Of a DNA stretch of 64,000 nucleotides, positions 34,619 to 43,777 are shown piece after piece. The notes under the pieces are model-generated. The model saw only the letters and a list, made by a program, of their open reading frames with translations, was not told the DNA's origin and ran no database searches. Position 1 is the stretch's first letter, and every line of letters begins with the position of its first letter. The position numbers and the translations under genes were made by a program. Origin of the DNA: Bog-473 sp963726135 (lineage in GTDB: Bacteria; Actinomycetota; Acidimicrobiia; Acidimicrobiales; RAAP-2); the NCBI GenBank assembly GCA_963726135.1, contig CAVSBE010000002.1, forward strand, positions 248,001 to 312,000, read 5' to 3'.

Positions 34619-36311
34619 GTAGGTCTGGGTCGGCCGGCGGTTCGGCACGACCACCATCGCCTTCACCGCCATTGGCGCCCCCCGCCTCTTGGGCCCCCGC
34701 TACCGCGTCCTTCGGCTGGACCACGGGCAGGCGACGCGTGAAGACCAGGGCGACCAGCGCGAGGAACCCCAGCACCGCCAGCGCGGCGCGCAACCCGTTG
34801 ATCCGGCTCGAGGCGTTGACGTCGACTATCGCGGCGGCGGTCGCGGGCGGGACGCCGGCCTTCTCGAGGGTGGCATGGAGGTCGGCGTCACTGACGAAGG
34901 GGATGCCGGCCGACAGCTCCACCTGCGCCTGCGAGGACATCTCCTTGGGGATGGCGGGGTTGGTGGCGGCCCCCCCGAGGAAGGTCGTGGTCAAGACGGC
35001 GATGAGGATGGTCCCGGCCAGTGCGGTGCCGATGGAGGCGCCGAGGTTCGTCACGGTGTTCTGAATCCCGCCGACCTCGCCGGCGCGTGAGTCGGGCACC
35101 GACGACACCGTCACTGCTCCGAGTTGCGAGGCCAGGCTCCCGATGCCGAGCCCGGCCAGCAGCATGGGCCAGGTGGTGATCTCGGGCCCGGCGCCCGCGT
35201 CCAGCGCGACGAGCAGCACGACGATGCCGAGCAGCAGGAGGGCAAAACCGGTGCGGATGATCCGGCGGGGCGACGCGTCGGGGAACACCTTGGGGACGCC
35301 GACGGCCGCCACGAGAAGCGTGAGGGAAAGGGGGAGCAGCCGCACGCCGGTGGCGACCGCCGAGAGGCCGAGCGCCACCGAGAGGAAGAGGGGCACGACG
35401 AAGAAGAGGCCGGCCTGCAACAGGAACTGGAAGAAGAACGCCACGAGGCCGGCCTGCAGGCGTGGCAGCCGAAGCATGCTCGGATCGAGGAGGGCAGGCT
35501 TGCCCCTCTCGAGCTGTCGGCCCTCCCACAGGACGAAGAGCGCCAGGACGCCGGCGCCCCCAAGGAGCAGCCAGATGACCGGGGACGCCCCGAGCCACTG
35601 CGGGGCGCCGGACTTGGGCTGCACGAAGCCCCACGTCCCGGACCGGATGATGCCGAAAACGACCATGCCCAGTCCGGCGGCTGAGAGGATCGTGCCGACC
35701 GGGTCGAGCCGGACACCAGGAACCGCGGGGGAGTCCGCCATCCGCCGGGCGAGGGCCAGGATGCACAGCACGATCACGACCTCGCCGGCGAACACCCAGC
35801 GCCAGCTCGCATAGGTCGTGAGCAGCCCACCCACCAAGGGACCGACGGCCACTGCGATCGCACCGGCCGACGCCACCAACCCGTAGGCGCGGGGGCGGTC
35901 CGCGGCGCCGAAGTTGGTTGCCACGAGCGCGACCACGGCGGGCATGATCAGGGCCGCCCCGAGGCCCTCGAGCAGCGACCACCCGAAGAGGAGGACGGGG
36001 AGCGACCCTGCAACCGCCGTGATAAGCGACCCGGTTCCGTAGACGACGCAACCGATCATGAAGACCCGCTTGCGCCCGAGGATCTGGCCGAGCTTGCCAC
36101 CGGTGATCATGAACGCGGCCATGACGAGCGTGTAGAGGGTGATCGCGAGCTGGATCCCCGTCACTGTCGTCCCGACGTCCTTGGCCACCGTGGCGATGGA
36201 GACGTTCATGACCGAGCTGTCGAGCGTCATCAGGAACTGCGCCGAGGCGAGGGTCAGCAGGACGATCCCGCCCGGTGAGCCCTTCCCCTGCTGCCCGGCG
36301 GTCACCCGCAC
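34599..36311 (-). CDS. DHA2-family MFS transporter
   Basis: A 570-residue exporter with 14 predicted membrane segments. FLMTLDSSVMNVSIATVAKD is the segment-1 motif, ITGGKLGQILGRKRVFM is motif A, and AIAVAVGPLVGGLLTTYASW is motif C. A loop of about 60 residues between the last two membrane segments (from SSQAQVELSAGIPF) is typical of this subgroup. The Pro/Gly-rich C-terminal tail is cytoplasmic. The GTG start at 36311 is probable; a GTG two codons further in is possible. It probably extrudes drugs or metabolites. Confidence 0.9.
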   Translation of the reverse strand: MRVTAGQQGKGSPGGIVLLTLASAQFLMTLDSSVMNVSIATVAKDVGTTVTGIQLAITLYTLVMAAFMITGGKLGQILGRKRVFMIGCVVYGTGSLITAVAGSLPVLLFGWSLLEGLGAALIMPAVVALVATNFGAADRPRAYGLVASAGAIAVAVGPLVGGLLTTYASWRWVFAGEVVIVLCILALARRMADSPAVPGVRLDPVGTILSAAGLGMVVFGIIRSGTWGFVQPKSGAPQWLGASPVIWLLLGGAGVLALFVLWEGRQLERGKPALLDPSMLRLPRLQAGLVAFFFQFLLQAGLFFVVPLFLSVALGLSAVATGVRLLPLSLTLLVAAVGVPKVFPDASPRRIIRTGFALLLLGIVVLLVALDAGAGPEITTWPMLLAGLGIGSLASQLGAVTVSSVPDSRAGEVGGIQNTVTNLGASIGTALAGTILIAVLTTTFLGGAATNPAIPKEMSSQAQVELSAGIPFVSDADLHATLEKAGVPPATAAAIVDVNASSRINGLRAALAVLGFLALVALVFTRRLPVVQPKDAVAGAQEAGGANGGEGDGGRAEPPADPDLLRPSGA

Positions 36312-36401
36312 ATTCTTGCCCCGCGAGCCCCGCCTCCCAGGGATCCGCTGCTCGCCGCATTCTCAGAACCGCGGTCCACCCAATGGGTCAACCGCAGATG
36401 G

Positions 36402-36476
36402 TCGGGATGCGGGGATTTGAACCCCGGACCTCCTGCTCCCAAAGCAGGCGCGCTAACCAAGCTGCGCTACATCCCG
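36402..36476 (-). tRNA. tRNA-Pro (TGG)
   Basis: On the minus strand, acceptor CGGGATG pairs with CATCCCG. Anticodon stem CCTGC/GCAGG encloses TTTGGGA (anticodon TGG), and the T-loop is TTCAAAT. The discriminator is A and CCA is not encoded. Confidence 0.94.
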
Positions 36477-36872
36477 TGACTGTGTGTCAGGAGCACACGT
36501 GCGCTGAGCTGGAAAATGTGCCCTGACCAGCCCCTTCAGAACGCCTCGCTCCGGACGTACCCCGGAGGATCCGAAATCGAGTGTCGGGGAGGTTCGGGGA
36601 GACTTCTGAGGCGGCACACAAAGCGTAGTTCGTGCGACTGGCCGCTCTGAGGCTCGTTTCGTACATGCAGCCCCGGCCCCGCGCACAGGCCGATGCACAA
36701 CAAGGGCTTCAACCAGGGAGCACGCAACCCGATCGTACCGATGCACGGTGCGGACCAATGTCGGGGAGTCGTGGCGGTGCTGGCCAGTAGCTCAGCGGGC
36801 GTGCCGCCCGCATCTTCCGTTTCGATTCATCACACGCGGCGTCGCGCAATTCAGCCCCAAAATGCGCCTCGA
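36477..36872. other. Spacer without a gene
   Basis: These 396 bases between tRNA-Pro and the secreted-protein gene show no supported gene, repeat or RNA. They must contain the tRNA promoter (minus strand) and probably the promoter of the downstream gene. Confidence 0.4.
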
Positions 36873-39009
36873 ATGGTCTGCGGAGATCCTGTCGGGACGA
36901 TACCAACGGTATGCACTGGCAAACCACGCTCAATTCGCCACGAGCTGGCAATTCTTGTCGCCGCCGCACTCGTTTTATTGATGTTGGTGGTGACGTCGTC
37001 GTCAGCGCACACGGCGAGCGCTTCAACGGCGCCTGCGACCGTTTCGAGAACGACGGACTACGGCAACGGACGGCTGATGGCGGCAGACCCCACCGGGGGA
37101 TACTGGTTCGCTGACCCGGCCGGCCATGTCTCCCCCTACGGCGGAGCTCCCTACTCCGGCGGTGTGAGCGGGACGCTCAACCAACTCATCGTCTCGATGG
37201 CCGCCACGCCCGATGGGAAGGGCTACTGGCTCTTGGCGCGCGACGGCGGCATTTTCTCCTACGGCGACGCCCAGTTCCACGGCTCGACCGGTTCGTTCGA
37301 CTTGAACCAGCCCATCGTCGGCATGTCCTCGACCCCCGACGGAGCGGGCTACTGGCTGGTGGCAGCCGACGGCGGCATCTTCTCCTACGGCGATGCCCAG
37401 TTCTACGGCTCGACCGGGTCGATCCACCTCCGCCAGTCCATGTTGGCCATGGAGCCCACCCCTGACGGCAACGGCTACTGGCTCGTGGCGTCCGACGGGG
37501 GCCTCTTCAGCTACGGCGACGCCCCGTTCTACGGCTCGCTGGGTGGTGGGGTGGCCACGGTCGACGGCATCGTCATAACCCCGGGCACCGCCGGCTACGA
37601 CCTGGTGACTGCAGCCGGGAAGGCCGAAAGCTTCGGGCCGCCGGCCCAGCCCACGAAGCCGGCCCAGCCCACGAAGCCGGCCCAGCCCACGAAACCGGCC
37701 CAGCCCACAAAGAGGGCCCCAACCACGACGACGACGCCCCCGTCGACCACGACGACCACAACCCAGCCGGGGCCCTCACCGTGCCGAGCTCCATCGCCGA
37801 CAACTGCTCATCGGACGTGACGAGTGCACTCAACTCTTGGGTCGAACACGTGCCATTGGGTGCCGTGGTCGATCTGCCCGCCAACGTGTGCTACGCGGTG
37901 TCCAACACGTCGACGACCCTGACGCTCAACAAGGTGAAGGGCCTCACGATCAACGGGGATGGCGCCACCTTGCGCCAGTCGATCTACGAGGGTGGACATT
38001 GCGGCAACAACAATGTCCAGCCGGTCTTTACTCTCACCAGCGACACGAACATCACCATCAACGATCTCACCATCGATGCGCCCGGCAACTGCGGAGGTGC
38101 ATACAACGAAGACGACTACGGCATTTTGCTCGGACAGGCAACGCCTGGGACACGAACATCACCTTCAACGGCGTCACCGTGGCGAACACCGACGGTGACG
38201 GTCTCGCAGTGTACCCGCAGCTCGGTACGTGCTGTGGGATCAATTCCAACGTCACGTTCGAAAACGGGGCCTTCACGAACATCGGCTATCACACGATCAC
38301 GCCGGAAGGAGTGAACGGACTGACCATCGCGTCCAACCGGTTTACGAAGGACGGGAACTTCATGGACTTGGAGGTGGACAACAACGGAAATGGCAACGAC
38401 GCCGGCACCCCTACGGGGACCGCCCAGTGGAACATCACGGTCAAGAACAACACGTTCACCGACGGAAGCGCTCTGTCTGTCTGGAGCACCCAGGGCATCT
38501 GCATCCCACAAGAGAATCTTGTGATCGAGGGCAACATGCTCGACGCCACCACGGCGGGGATCGTGATCGTGCTCGGAGGCAGCGAATCCTCCTCGTGTGG
38601 TCAGGACTCCGGGTTGACCATTGAGAACAACGTCTCATTCGGTGACGCGCACAGCCCCTGTGGGGGGTCGATTGCGACGCCACCAGCGTGTTCGATGATC
38701 GAGATCGCTGACTACAAGGACGTGACGATCTCTGGCAACTACTTCACCGCCAACGACGGGGAGCCCCAGTACAACTACTACGACAACACGATCTATGTGC
38801 CCTGCATAACCTTCACCGGGCTCTCGACCGCGCTGGTGGAGAACAACACGTGTAACAAAGCCTGGGACATCTGGGACGCCACGCAGTGGCAGTTCCACTC
38901 CACCGACTTCCCCAATGCGGCAATCAGTGACTGCGGCAATACGTACTGGCTGACCACCCCCGTGAACGGCGCCGCGGGCGATCCGAAGAGCGACGGCAAG
39001 TGCACGTGA
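36873..39009 (+). pseudogene. Secreted repeat/beta-helix surface protein, two frameshifts
   Basis: The start region (ATG 36873) leads into the signal segment LAILVAAALVLLMLVVTSSS. Then come about four copies of a 45-residue unit with GYWLVAADGGIFSYGDAQF, common in actinobacterial exported proteins, and a PAQPTK/TTTT linker. After a shift at about 37775 comes VDLPANVCYAVSNTS and LTINGDGATLRQSIYEGG. After a second shift at about 38140 comes NITFNGVTVANTDGDGLAVY and further turns of a right-handed parallel beta-helix, to the stop at 39009. Paired cysteines fit the cell exterior. Beta-helix proteins bind or cleave polysaccharides. Both shifts are in the same direction, so no full product is made unless they are sequence errors. 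Confidence 0.78.
37641..37712 (+). repeat. 18-bp tandem repeat, four copies (PAQPTK linker)
   Basis: The unit CCGGCCCAGCCCACGAAG occurs four times in a row; copy 3 has one change and copy 4 one change. It encodes the PAQPTK hexapeptide linker between the repeat domain and the beta-helix of the surface protein. Copy number could vary by slippage. Confidence 0.9.
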
Positions 39010-39412
39010 GAACACGCATGCGATTCCCTCGGCGATCTCGCGTCTGGCGGGATGGTGATCAGGCGCAGAACGCCAAAGACACAATCTCGGTTCGCTGATT
39101 TGGTACGCCGGATCGAGGGATCCGGGCCAGCCGGTGCGTCCGCCGGCAATCACCGCAGGCGATGAGACGCACGTCTCCGTGACCCCTTCGCGAATCGTGA
39201 TGCGGTCGGGGCTCTGGAAGGGGCGGTCACCTCCTCAGCGTGGATCCAACGATAAGCGACGGGGCCCGCCTCAACATCATCAGCCACGTCTTCGACGTGA
39301 TTCCGTACGAGCGTGAGGAGCAGACGCACGTGGTCCTACCGCCTCGCCAGACGAAGGAAGATTCCCGAGAGCCAGGTGCGCATCGGCACGAGGTGCCGAA
39401 CCGGTTCTGAGC
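39010..39412. other. 403-base spacer, one doubtful short frame
   Basis: No gene is secure here. A 56-codon plus-strand frame from GTG 39240 to TGA 39410 (DPTISDGARLNIISHVFDVI) could be a remnant, but it has no recognised family or ribosome-binding site. Confidence 0.35.
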
Positions 39413-40381
39413 TCAGGCGGGCTGCATGCCTTTCGCGAGAAGGACAAGATCGCCCACGTGCACACTGCGGGACTGACGTCTCAGCGCGATCTCGACGTTG
39501 CCCTCCGGGACCAGCATGCGCAGGCCCCGTGGGTGGGCGCGGAAGGTCATCGGCGTTTCCAGTTCGAGGGCCTCACCGTCGACGCCCGCGAAGGCCGTGC
39601 CGCAGCGGGACGTGATCTCGAAGCTCGGGCAGCTGAACTCGAAGGCGGGACTGCTCCGCCCGCCCCGTCCCGCTAGCGCCAGCGTGACCACCTCGGCGGC
39701 CTGCGCGGCGGTCGTCGCCGTCACGGCGAAGACGCCGAGCAGCCCCGTGTCGAGACGGAGTCGCTGGGACGTACTGGGCGACGCTGCGAGCACGTAGGGG
39801 TTGTTCGACACCATGACGAGAAAGGACCCGTCGACCTCGGTGCCGTCGGGGGTCACGAACTGCAGATCGAAGGGCTTCTGTGTCTCGCCCACCAGGTCGG
39901 GGAGCAGCTGTTTCGTCGTGGCCACCTTGGCCTCCCGGTAGCCCTCCTGCTGCACGACGGTGGCATACACGCCCAGCGAGACGTTGTTGACGAAGAATCG
40001 GCCGTTCACCGTCGCATAGTCGACTCGGCGCTCCAGGCCATCGCGGAACGCATAGACGCTCTGGCGCGGGTCTCGGCGGTCCAGCCCGAGATCGAGGGCG
40101 AAGTGGTTCCTGGTGCCCGCGGCCACGCACACGAATGGAAGATCGTGCTCGACCGCGATGGAGGCCACCAGCGCCTGTGAGCCATCTCCACCGGCCATCC
40201 CGATGCAATCGGCACCCCGTGAGATCGCGTCTTGCGCCAGCTGCGCCAGGTCGAGCCCGTGGTCGAGCATGACGGTCTCGACCCCGAGTGAGGATGCCAC
40301 CTCCACCAACCCGAACTTCTGGACCTTTCCGCCGCCAGACCACGGGTTGCACAGCAGGACGGGGTGCGATGGTCGGGTCAC
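39413..40381 (-). CDS. Diacylglycerol kinase-family lipid kinase
   Basis: A 322-residue protein of the DAGK catalytic family (YegS/DgkB-like). VLLCNPWSGGGKVQKFGL is the N-terminal strand-turn, CIGMAGGDGSQALVASIAVE contains the GGDG nucleotide-binding motif, and VCVAAGTRNHFALDLGLDRR is the next conserved block. It phosphorylates a diacylglycerol-like lipid at the inner membrane surface. The GTG at 40381 overlaps the stop of an upstream membrane gene by 4 bases; the longer upstream frame is non-coding. Confidence 0.87.
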   Translation of the reverse strand: MTRPSHPVLLCNPWSGGGKVQKFGLVEVASSLGVETVMLDHGLDLAQLAQDAISRGADCIGMAGGDGSQALVASIAVEHDLPFVCVAAGTRNHFALDLGLDRRDPRQSVYAFRDGLERRVDYATVNGRFFVNNVSLGVYATVVQQEGYREAKVATTKQLLPDLVGETQKPFDLQFVTPDGTEVDGSFLVMVSNNPYVLAASPSTSQRLRLDTGLLGVFAVTATTAAQAAEVVTLALAGRGGRSSPAFEFSCPSFEITSRCGTAFAGVDGEALELETPMTFRAHPRGLRMLVPEGNVEIALRRQSRSVHVGDLVLLAKGMQPA

Positions 40382-40770
40382 GTGGCGTACCTGCCTGTGG
40401 CGCTGGTCCGGAGACTTGCCGCGAACGCCGCCCGTGCCGTCAGAACGGCGATGGCCAGAAGCGCGAGGCAGATGACCGTTCGGACGAAGGATGCCCAATC
40501 CTCGTTCCCCGCCACCAGCAGCGCGGTGACGAGGATGGCCGCACCCAGGACCATCCCTATGATTCCGTATCCGCGCCGCGGAGCCCGTTTCGCGATCGCC
40601 CATCACCCGCCGGCGACCGCGAGCGCGAACCCGACCGCTCCGACAATGACGTACACACCGTTGCGGACCAGGAAGCCGAGCAGCGCGGCCGCGAGGAGCA
40701 CGACCGCGACGAGCGAGACGATCGCCAGTGCCCGCTGTCGAGCCGTGGACGTGCCACCCCAGTCACGCAA
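40378..40770 (-). pseudogene. Small membrane protein coupled to lipid kinase, in-frame TGA
   Basis: A minus-strand frame of 130 codons begins at TTG 40770 with GGAGG upstream. It contains ALAIVSLVAVVLLAAALLGF, VIVGAVGFALAVAGG, GIIGMVLGAAILVTALLVAG and TVICLALLAIAVLTARAAF, four hydrophobic helices with charged loops. Codon 56 is TGA (40605-40603), at a point where the sequence reads AVAGG-stop-WAIAKR, so a Trp codon may have mutated. The end overlaps the lipid kinase start (GTGA). Without the stop it would be a four-helix membrane protein; family not recognised. Confidence 0.62.
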
Positions 40771-41077
40771 CTGGTGTCGCCGCCTCCGGATCCCGAATCA
40801 CGCCACGAGATCGTCTGGTGCTCACGTCAACTCGTGGATGGAGCTTCCGATGCTGTCCGGGTGTGGTCATGACCGTAAACGATTCCCTCGTCCTCTCTCC
40901 GGGTGCATTGTAAGTTCCGCGACGAAGGGGGTGACTTGGCCGAAGGTCACAATCGAACGGGGCACGCTGAGCAAATGCTCCTCGGACCGTTGATGGTCGG
41001 GCGGTCTCCACAAGTCTTTCGAGACCGCTGCCTTCGGCCTTGTTCAGCCGGGCGCCGTATCTCCTACCGCCGCGCTA
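40771..41077. other. Spacer, no gene seen
   Basis: These 307 bases between the 5' end of the lipid-kinase unit and the 3' end of the DMT transporter show no supported gene. They must hold the promoter of the former and probably the terminator of the latter, but I cannot identify either. Confidence 0.35.
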
Positions 41078-41929
41078 CTAAGCAGCGGGATCCATCGTCG
41101 CCGGTGCGGTGCGCGCCAGCACAGTGATTGCGACGCACATGGCGGCGAAGGCGAACGAGCCGACGGCGAGCCGGGCGACGCTGGGGTTGAAAGTCTCCCC
41201 GAAGATCCAAACGCTCAACGCGATGCTGACGATTGGGTCGACGATCACTATGAACGGCTGCGAGATGCTGAGGGGGCCGACGTGAAGCGCTGCCTGGTTC
41301 AGGAGCTCCGCCGCCAGCCCGCCGACGGCCAACGCGTAGACCGGCCAGTGAGCGAACATGCCGGACACCCCGAACTGCGTCAGCGTGTCGGTCGTCGCCT
41401 TGATGAAGGTGGCCACGAGGGCCCAGAGCATCGAGGCCGAGGCCCCCAGCAGCGCCGCCCGCTTTCCCGCTGAGCCGCTCCGGCCGAGCAGCGCCAGGAG
41501 TGTCGTCGTGCCGGCCACTGTGGCGGTGGCCGACGTCCATGCCCCGCTCGTGGGCAGTCCGCCGCCGCCGCTGGGCTCGGCCATGGCGATGAACAGCGCA
41601 AGCGAGACGCAGATGAGGGCCGCCGCCAACCATGTGACCGGGCGGATCGACTGATGGAGCCAGAGCCACCGCAGGACAAGCGCAAAGACGAGCTCGGTGA
41701 CCAAGAGCGGTTGGACCACCGACATGGCGCCGTTGTGCAGGGCAATGGCCTGGAAGACGAACGCTCCGGCCAGCGCCACCCACCCGAGGAGCCACAACGG
41801 GTTGGACACGAGGTAGTGGACGAAACGCCAGCCCTTGGTGTGCTTGGGATCGCCGATGCTCGCAACATGCTGCATGACGACGTTGAGAGCGTTGAACAAC
41901 GCGGCCAGCAAGGCAAACATCAGAGACAC
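41078..41929 (-). CDS. DMT-superfamily (EamA-like) transporter
   Basis: A 283-residue membrane protein with about nine to ten helices in two halves. The start (FALLAALFNALNVVMQHVAS), VVQPLLVTELVFALVLRW at the end of the first half, and LSISQPFIVIVDPIVSIALS in the second half are typical of the actinobacterial DMT group. The substrate is unknown; metabolite export or lipid-carrier movement are both known for the superfamily. It is a single gene with gaps on both sides. Confidence 0.82.
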   Translation of the reverse strand: MSLMFALLAALFNALNVVMQHVASIGDPKHTKGWRFVHYLVSNPLWLLGWVALAGAFVFQAIALHNGAMSVVQPLLVTELVFALVLRWLWLHQSIRPVTWLAAALICVSLALFIAMAEPSGGGGLPTSGAWTSATATVAGTTTLLALLGRSGSAGKRAALLGASASMLWALVATFIKATTDTLTQFGVSGMFAHWPVYALAVGGLAAELLNQAALHVGPLSISQPFIVIVDPIVSIALSVWIFGETFNPSVARLAVGSFAFAAMCVAITVLARTAPATMDPAA

Positions 41930-42386
41930 CCGGTGATCCTACGGAGTGTGGTCGTGCCCTTGGTCCCAAGTGGCGCGTGGCGAATGTTCCTCGTGCGTTG
42001 TTCGCTGCGGAGCTTTGCCCGGAGCACGTGGACGCCGAAGCTCGCTGAAGCGGCGTTCGTCGGAGACCAGTGCCCGGGCCAGTCCGAGCACGTTGGCCGT
42101 TCCCACCAGGTCTCCGTTGGAATCCCTCCAGCTCGTGTTCCGGGTGCGCTGCGGGCACGCGACACGCTTTGGGCTGCCCGTGACCTACAACGCGTATTCG
42201 ACTGTGCTCAGCGGAGAAAATGGGAAAGAGCTCCGCCAGATCCCCTACTGGCACCGGGCGACCGACCCTCGCATGATCATCGAAGTCGCCGGTTCGAAGA
42301 CGGAGGTCATCGTGGTCCACCTGCCCACGCTGTGGGGGGTCCTGTGGTGACCCGCCGTAGCGCCCGGGGGCCACGACCCGGTCGGC
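41930..42386. other. 457-base spacer, one doubtful frame
   Basis: No secure gene is present. A plus-strand frame ending at 42350 carries LPVTYNAYSTVLSGENGKEL and TEVIVVHLPTLWGVLW, which looks more protein-like than its surroundings, but there is no credible start or family. Confidence 0.35.
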
Positions 42387-43613
42387 TCAGCCGTCGGCGT
42401 AGAGCTGGCCGTCCGAGGTGAGCGACACGTGGATCGGCGTCAGTCCCCGCGGCGCAGGAGGACTGATCACGCTGCCGGTACTGGGGTCGAACTCCGAGCC
42501 GTGGCACGGGCACACGATGAGCTTGGCGCCCGAGGCGTACCCGACGGTGCAGCCGGCGTGCGGGCAGACGGCGTCGTAGGCGACGAACTGGTCCTTGGTC
42601 AGCTGGAGCACCAAGCCGGGGTCCCCTGTCTTCGGGTCGGTGAACGTGGCCGCGCCACCCACGGGCACCTGGCTGGCCAGCCCGATCCGGGTGCCGGCCG
42701 CCTTGACGGCAGTCGTCGTGGTGACACCCGGCGCCGCGGTCGTGGTCGTCGTCGTCGAGCCCGCAGCGGCGGATGCGTTGGGGGAGAGGGCGGACGTCCC
42801 CGCGCCGCCCGGGTCCTTGGCGCCCCCGACGGCGCGCCCCAGGCCGGCCGCCGCCCCCGCGGCCACGCCGCCGGCGACCGCCGCCGCGGCGGCCACGGTC
42901 CCTCCGACGACGAGCATCCGTCGGTCCACTGCGTCGGGCCCGCGCTGGATGATCGTGCCGCGCTCGTCGGTGAGGAACGGACAGCGGTACACGTCGCAGC
43001 GGGCACCGCCCCGGGCGCTGCAGGTGTCGTGCTGGTAGTGGCCGCACACCTGCTGGACCCGCTCGAAGGAGATGGGGACCATCGTGGGCGGTCCGAGCCC
43101 GTTCTCTGCCGCCACCCTCGAGGCGATCACCGAGTCGAGGGACAGCACGCCCCCCGAGCCGGCGACGATGAGAGGGATCCAGGCGAAGAGGAAGACGATG
43201 TCGGCCCCCGTGTAGTAGGGCGAGGAGTGGAAGCTCACCGTGAGGAAGAGCATCAGGGCGAGCAGGGCGCCGCCGGCCGCTGCCGCCCGCGTCCACAGGC
43301 CCAGCAGCGTGCCCAGCCCGACGGCCAGCTCGGCCACGGCGATGATGATGCCGATGGGCACGGCGAAGCGGAGGAGGTGCCCGAGGAGCAGGTGCAGCGG
43401 GCTGATCCGGATCGACGCGATCAGCTGGGCCTGGATGCTCGAGGGGCTCGCCGCGTTGAAGAAGTTCGGGTTGGCCAGCTTCTGCAGCCCCGCGAAGCAG
43501 AAGGTGAAGCCGAGGAAGGCCCGCAGCGGGAGGATCGCCCAGCCGGAGAGGGCGTAGGCCCGCGGCGGCGGCGCGTCGAAGCGCACGCGGCGCCGCCGTC
43601 GCGTGGCTGACAT
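42387..43613 (-). CDS. DoxX membrane domain fused to a Rieske [2Fe-2S] domain
   Basis: A 408-residue two-part protein. Residues of about 20-180 form a DoxX-type four-helix membrane domain (ILPLRAFLGFTFCFAGLQKL, GIIIAVAELAVGLGTLLGLW). After a cysteine-containing linker and a second hydrophobic, Ala-rich segment (VVGGTVAAAAAVAGGVAAG), a Thr/Ala-rich spacer leads to a C-terminal Rieske domain. Its ligands are AVCPHAGCTV and CPCHGSEFD. DoxX proteins relate to thiosulfate:quinone oxidoreductase subunits, and the Rieske domain suggests periplasm-side electron transfer. ATG 43613 is chosen from the Arg-rich N-terminus. Confidence 0.85.
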   Translation of the reverse strand: MSATRRRRRVRFDAPPPRAYALSGWAILPLRAFLGFTFCFAGLQKLANPNFFNAASPSSIQAQLIASIRISPLHLLLGHLLRFAVPIGIIIAVAELAVGLGTLLGLWTRAAAAGGALLALMLFLTVSFHSSPYYTGADIVFLFAWIPLIVAGSGGVLSLDSVIASRVAAENGLGPPTMVPISFERVQQVCGHYQHDTCSARGGARCDVYRCPFLTDERGTIIQRGPDAVDRRMLVVGGTVAAAAAVAGGVAAGAAAGLGRAVGGAKDPGGAGTSALSPNASAAAGSTTTTTTAAPGVTTTTAVKAAGTRIGLASQVPVGGAATFTDPKTGDPGLVLQLTKDQFVAYDAVCPHAGCTVGYASGAKLIVCPCHGSEFDPSTGSVISPPAPRGLTPIHVSLTSDGQLYADG

Positions 43614-43777
43614 CCCGATCCCGAGGATCGGGCCTTGCCGGTGGCGCCGACGGGCCTGGTTCGCTGTGCCATGAGTCCTCTCCCGCATCGAACGACGCCC
43701 CGACCTGCTGCCCCATACGAATAGCACGCCCAGACGCGCCAACCGGGTCGGGGGTGCTCCTGCCGGGACAGGCTCGC

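Noticed and set aside
37641..37712. CRISPR-like array.
   Set aside because: The 18-bp units are contiguous without spacers and encode a peptide linker in frame; no cas gene is nearby.
40364..40993. 209-residue plus-strand frame over the small membrane gene.
   Set aside because: It is the antisense shadow of a better minus-strand frame with clear membrane helices and a translational overlap to the lipid kinase.
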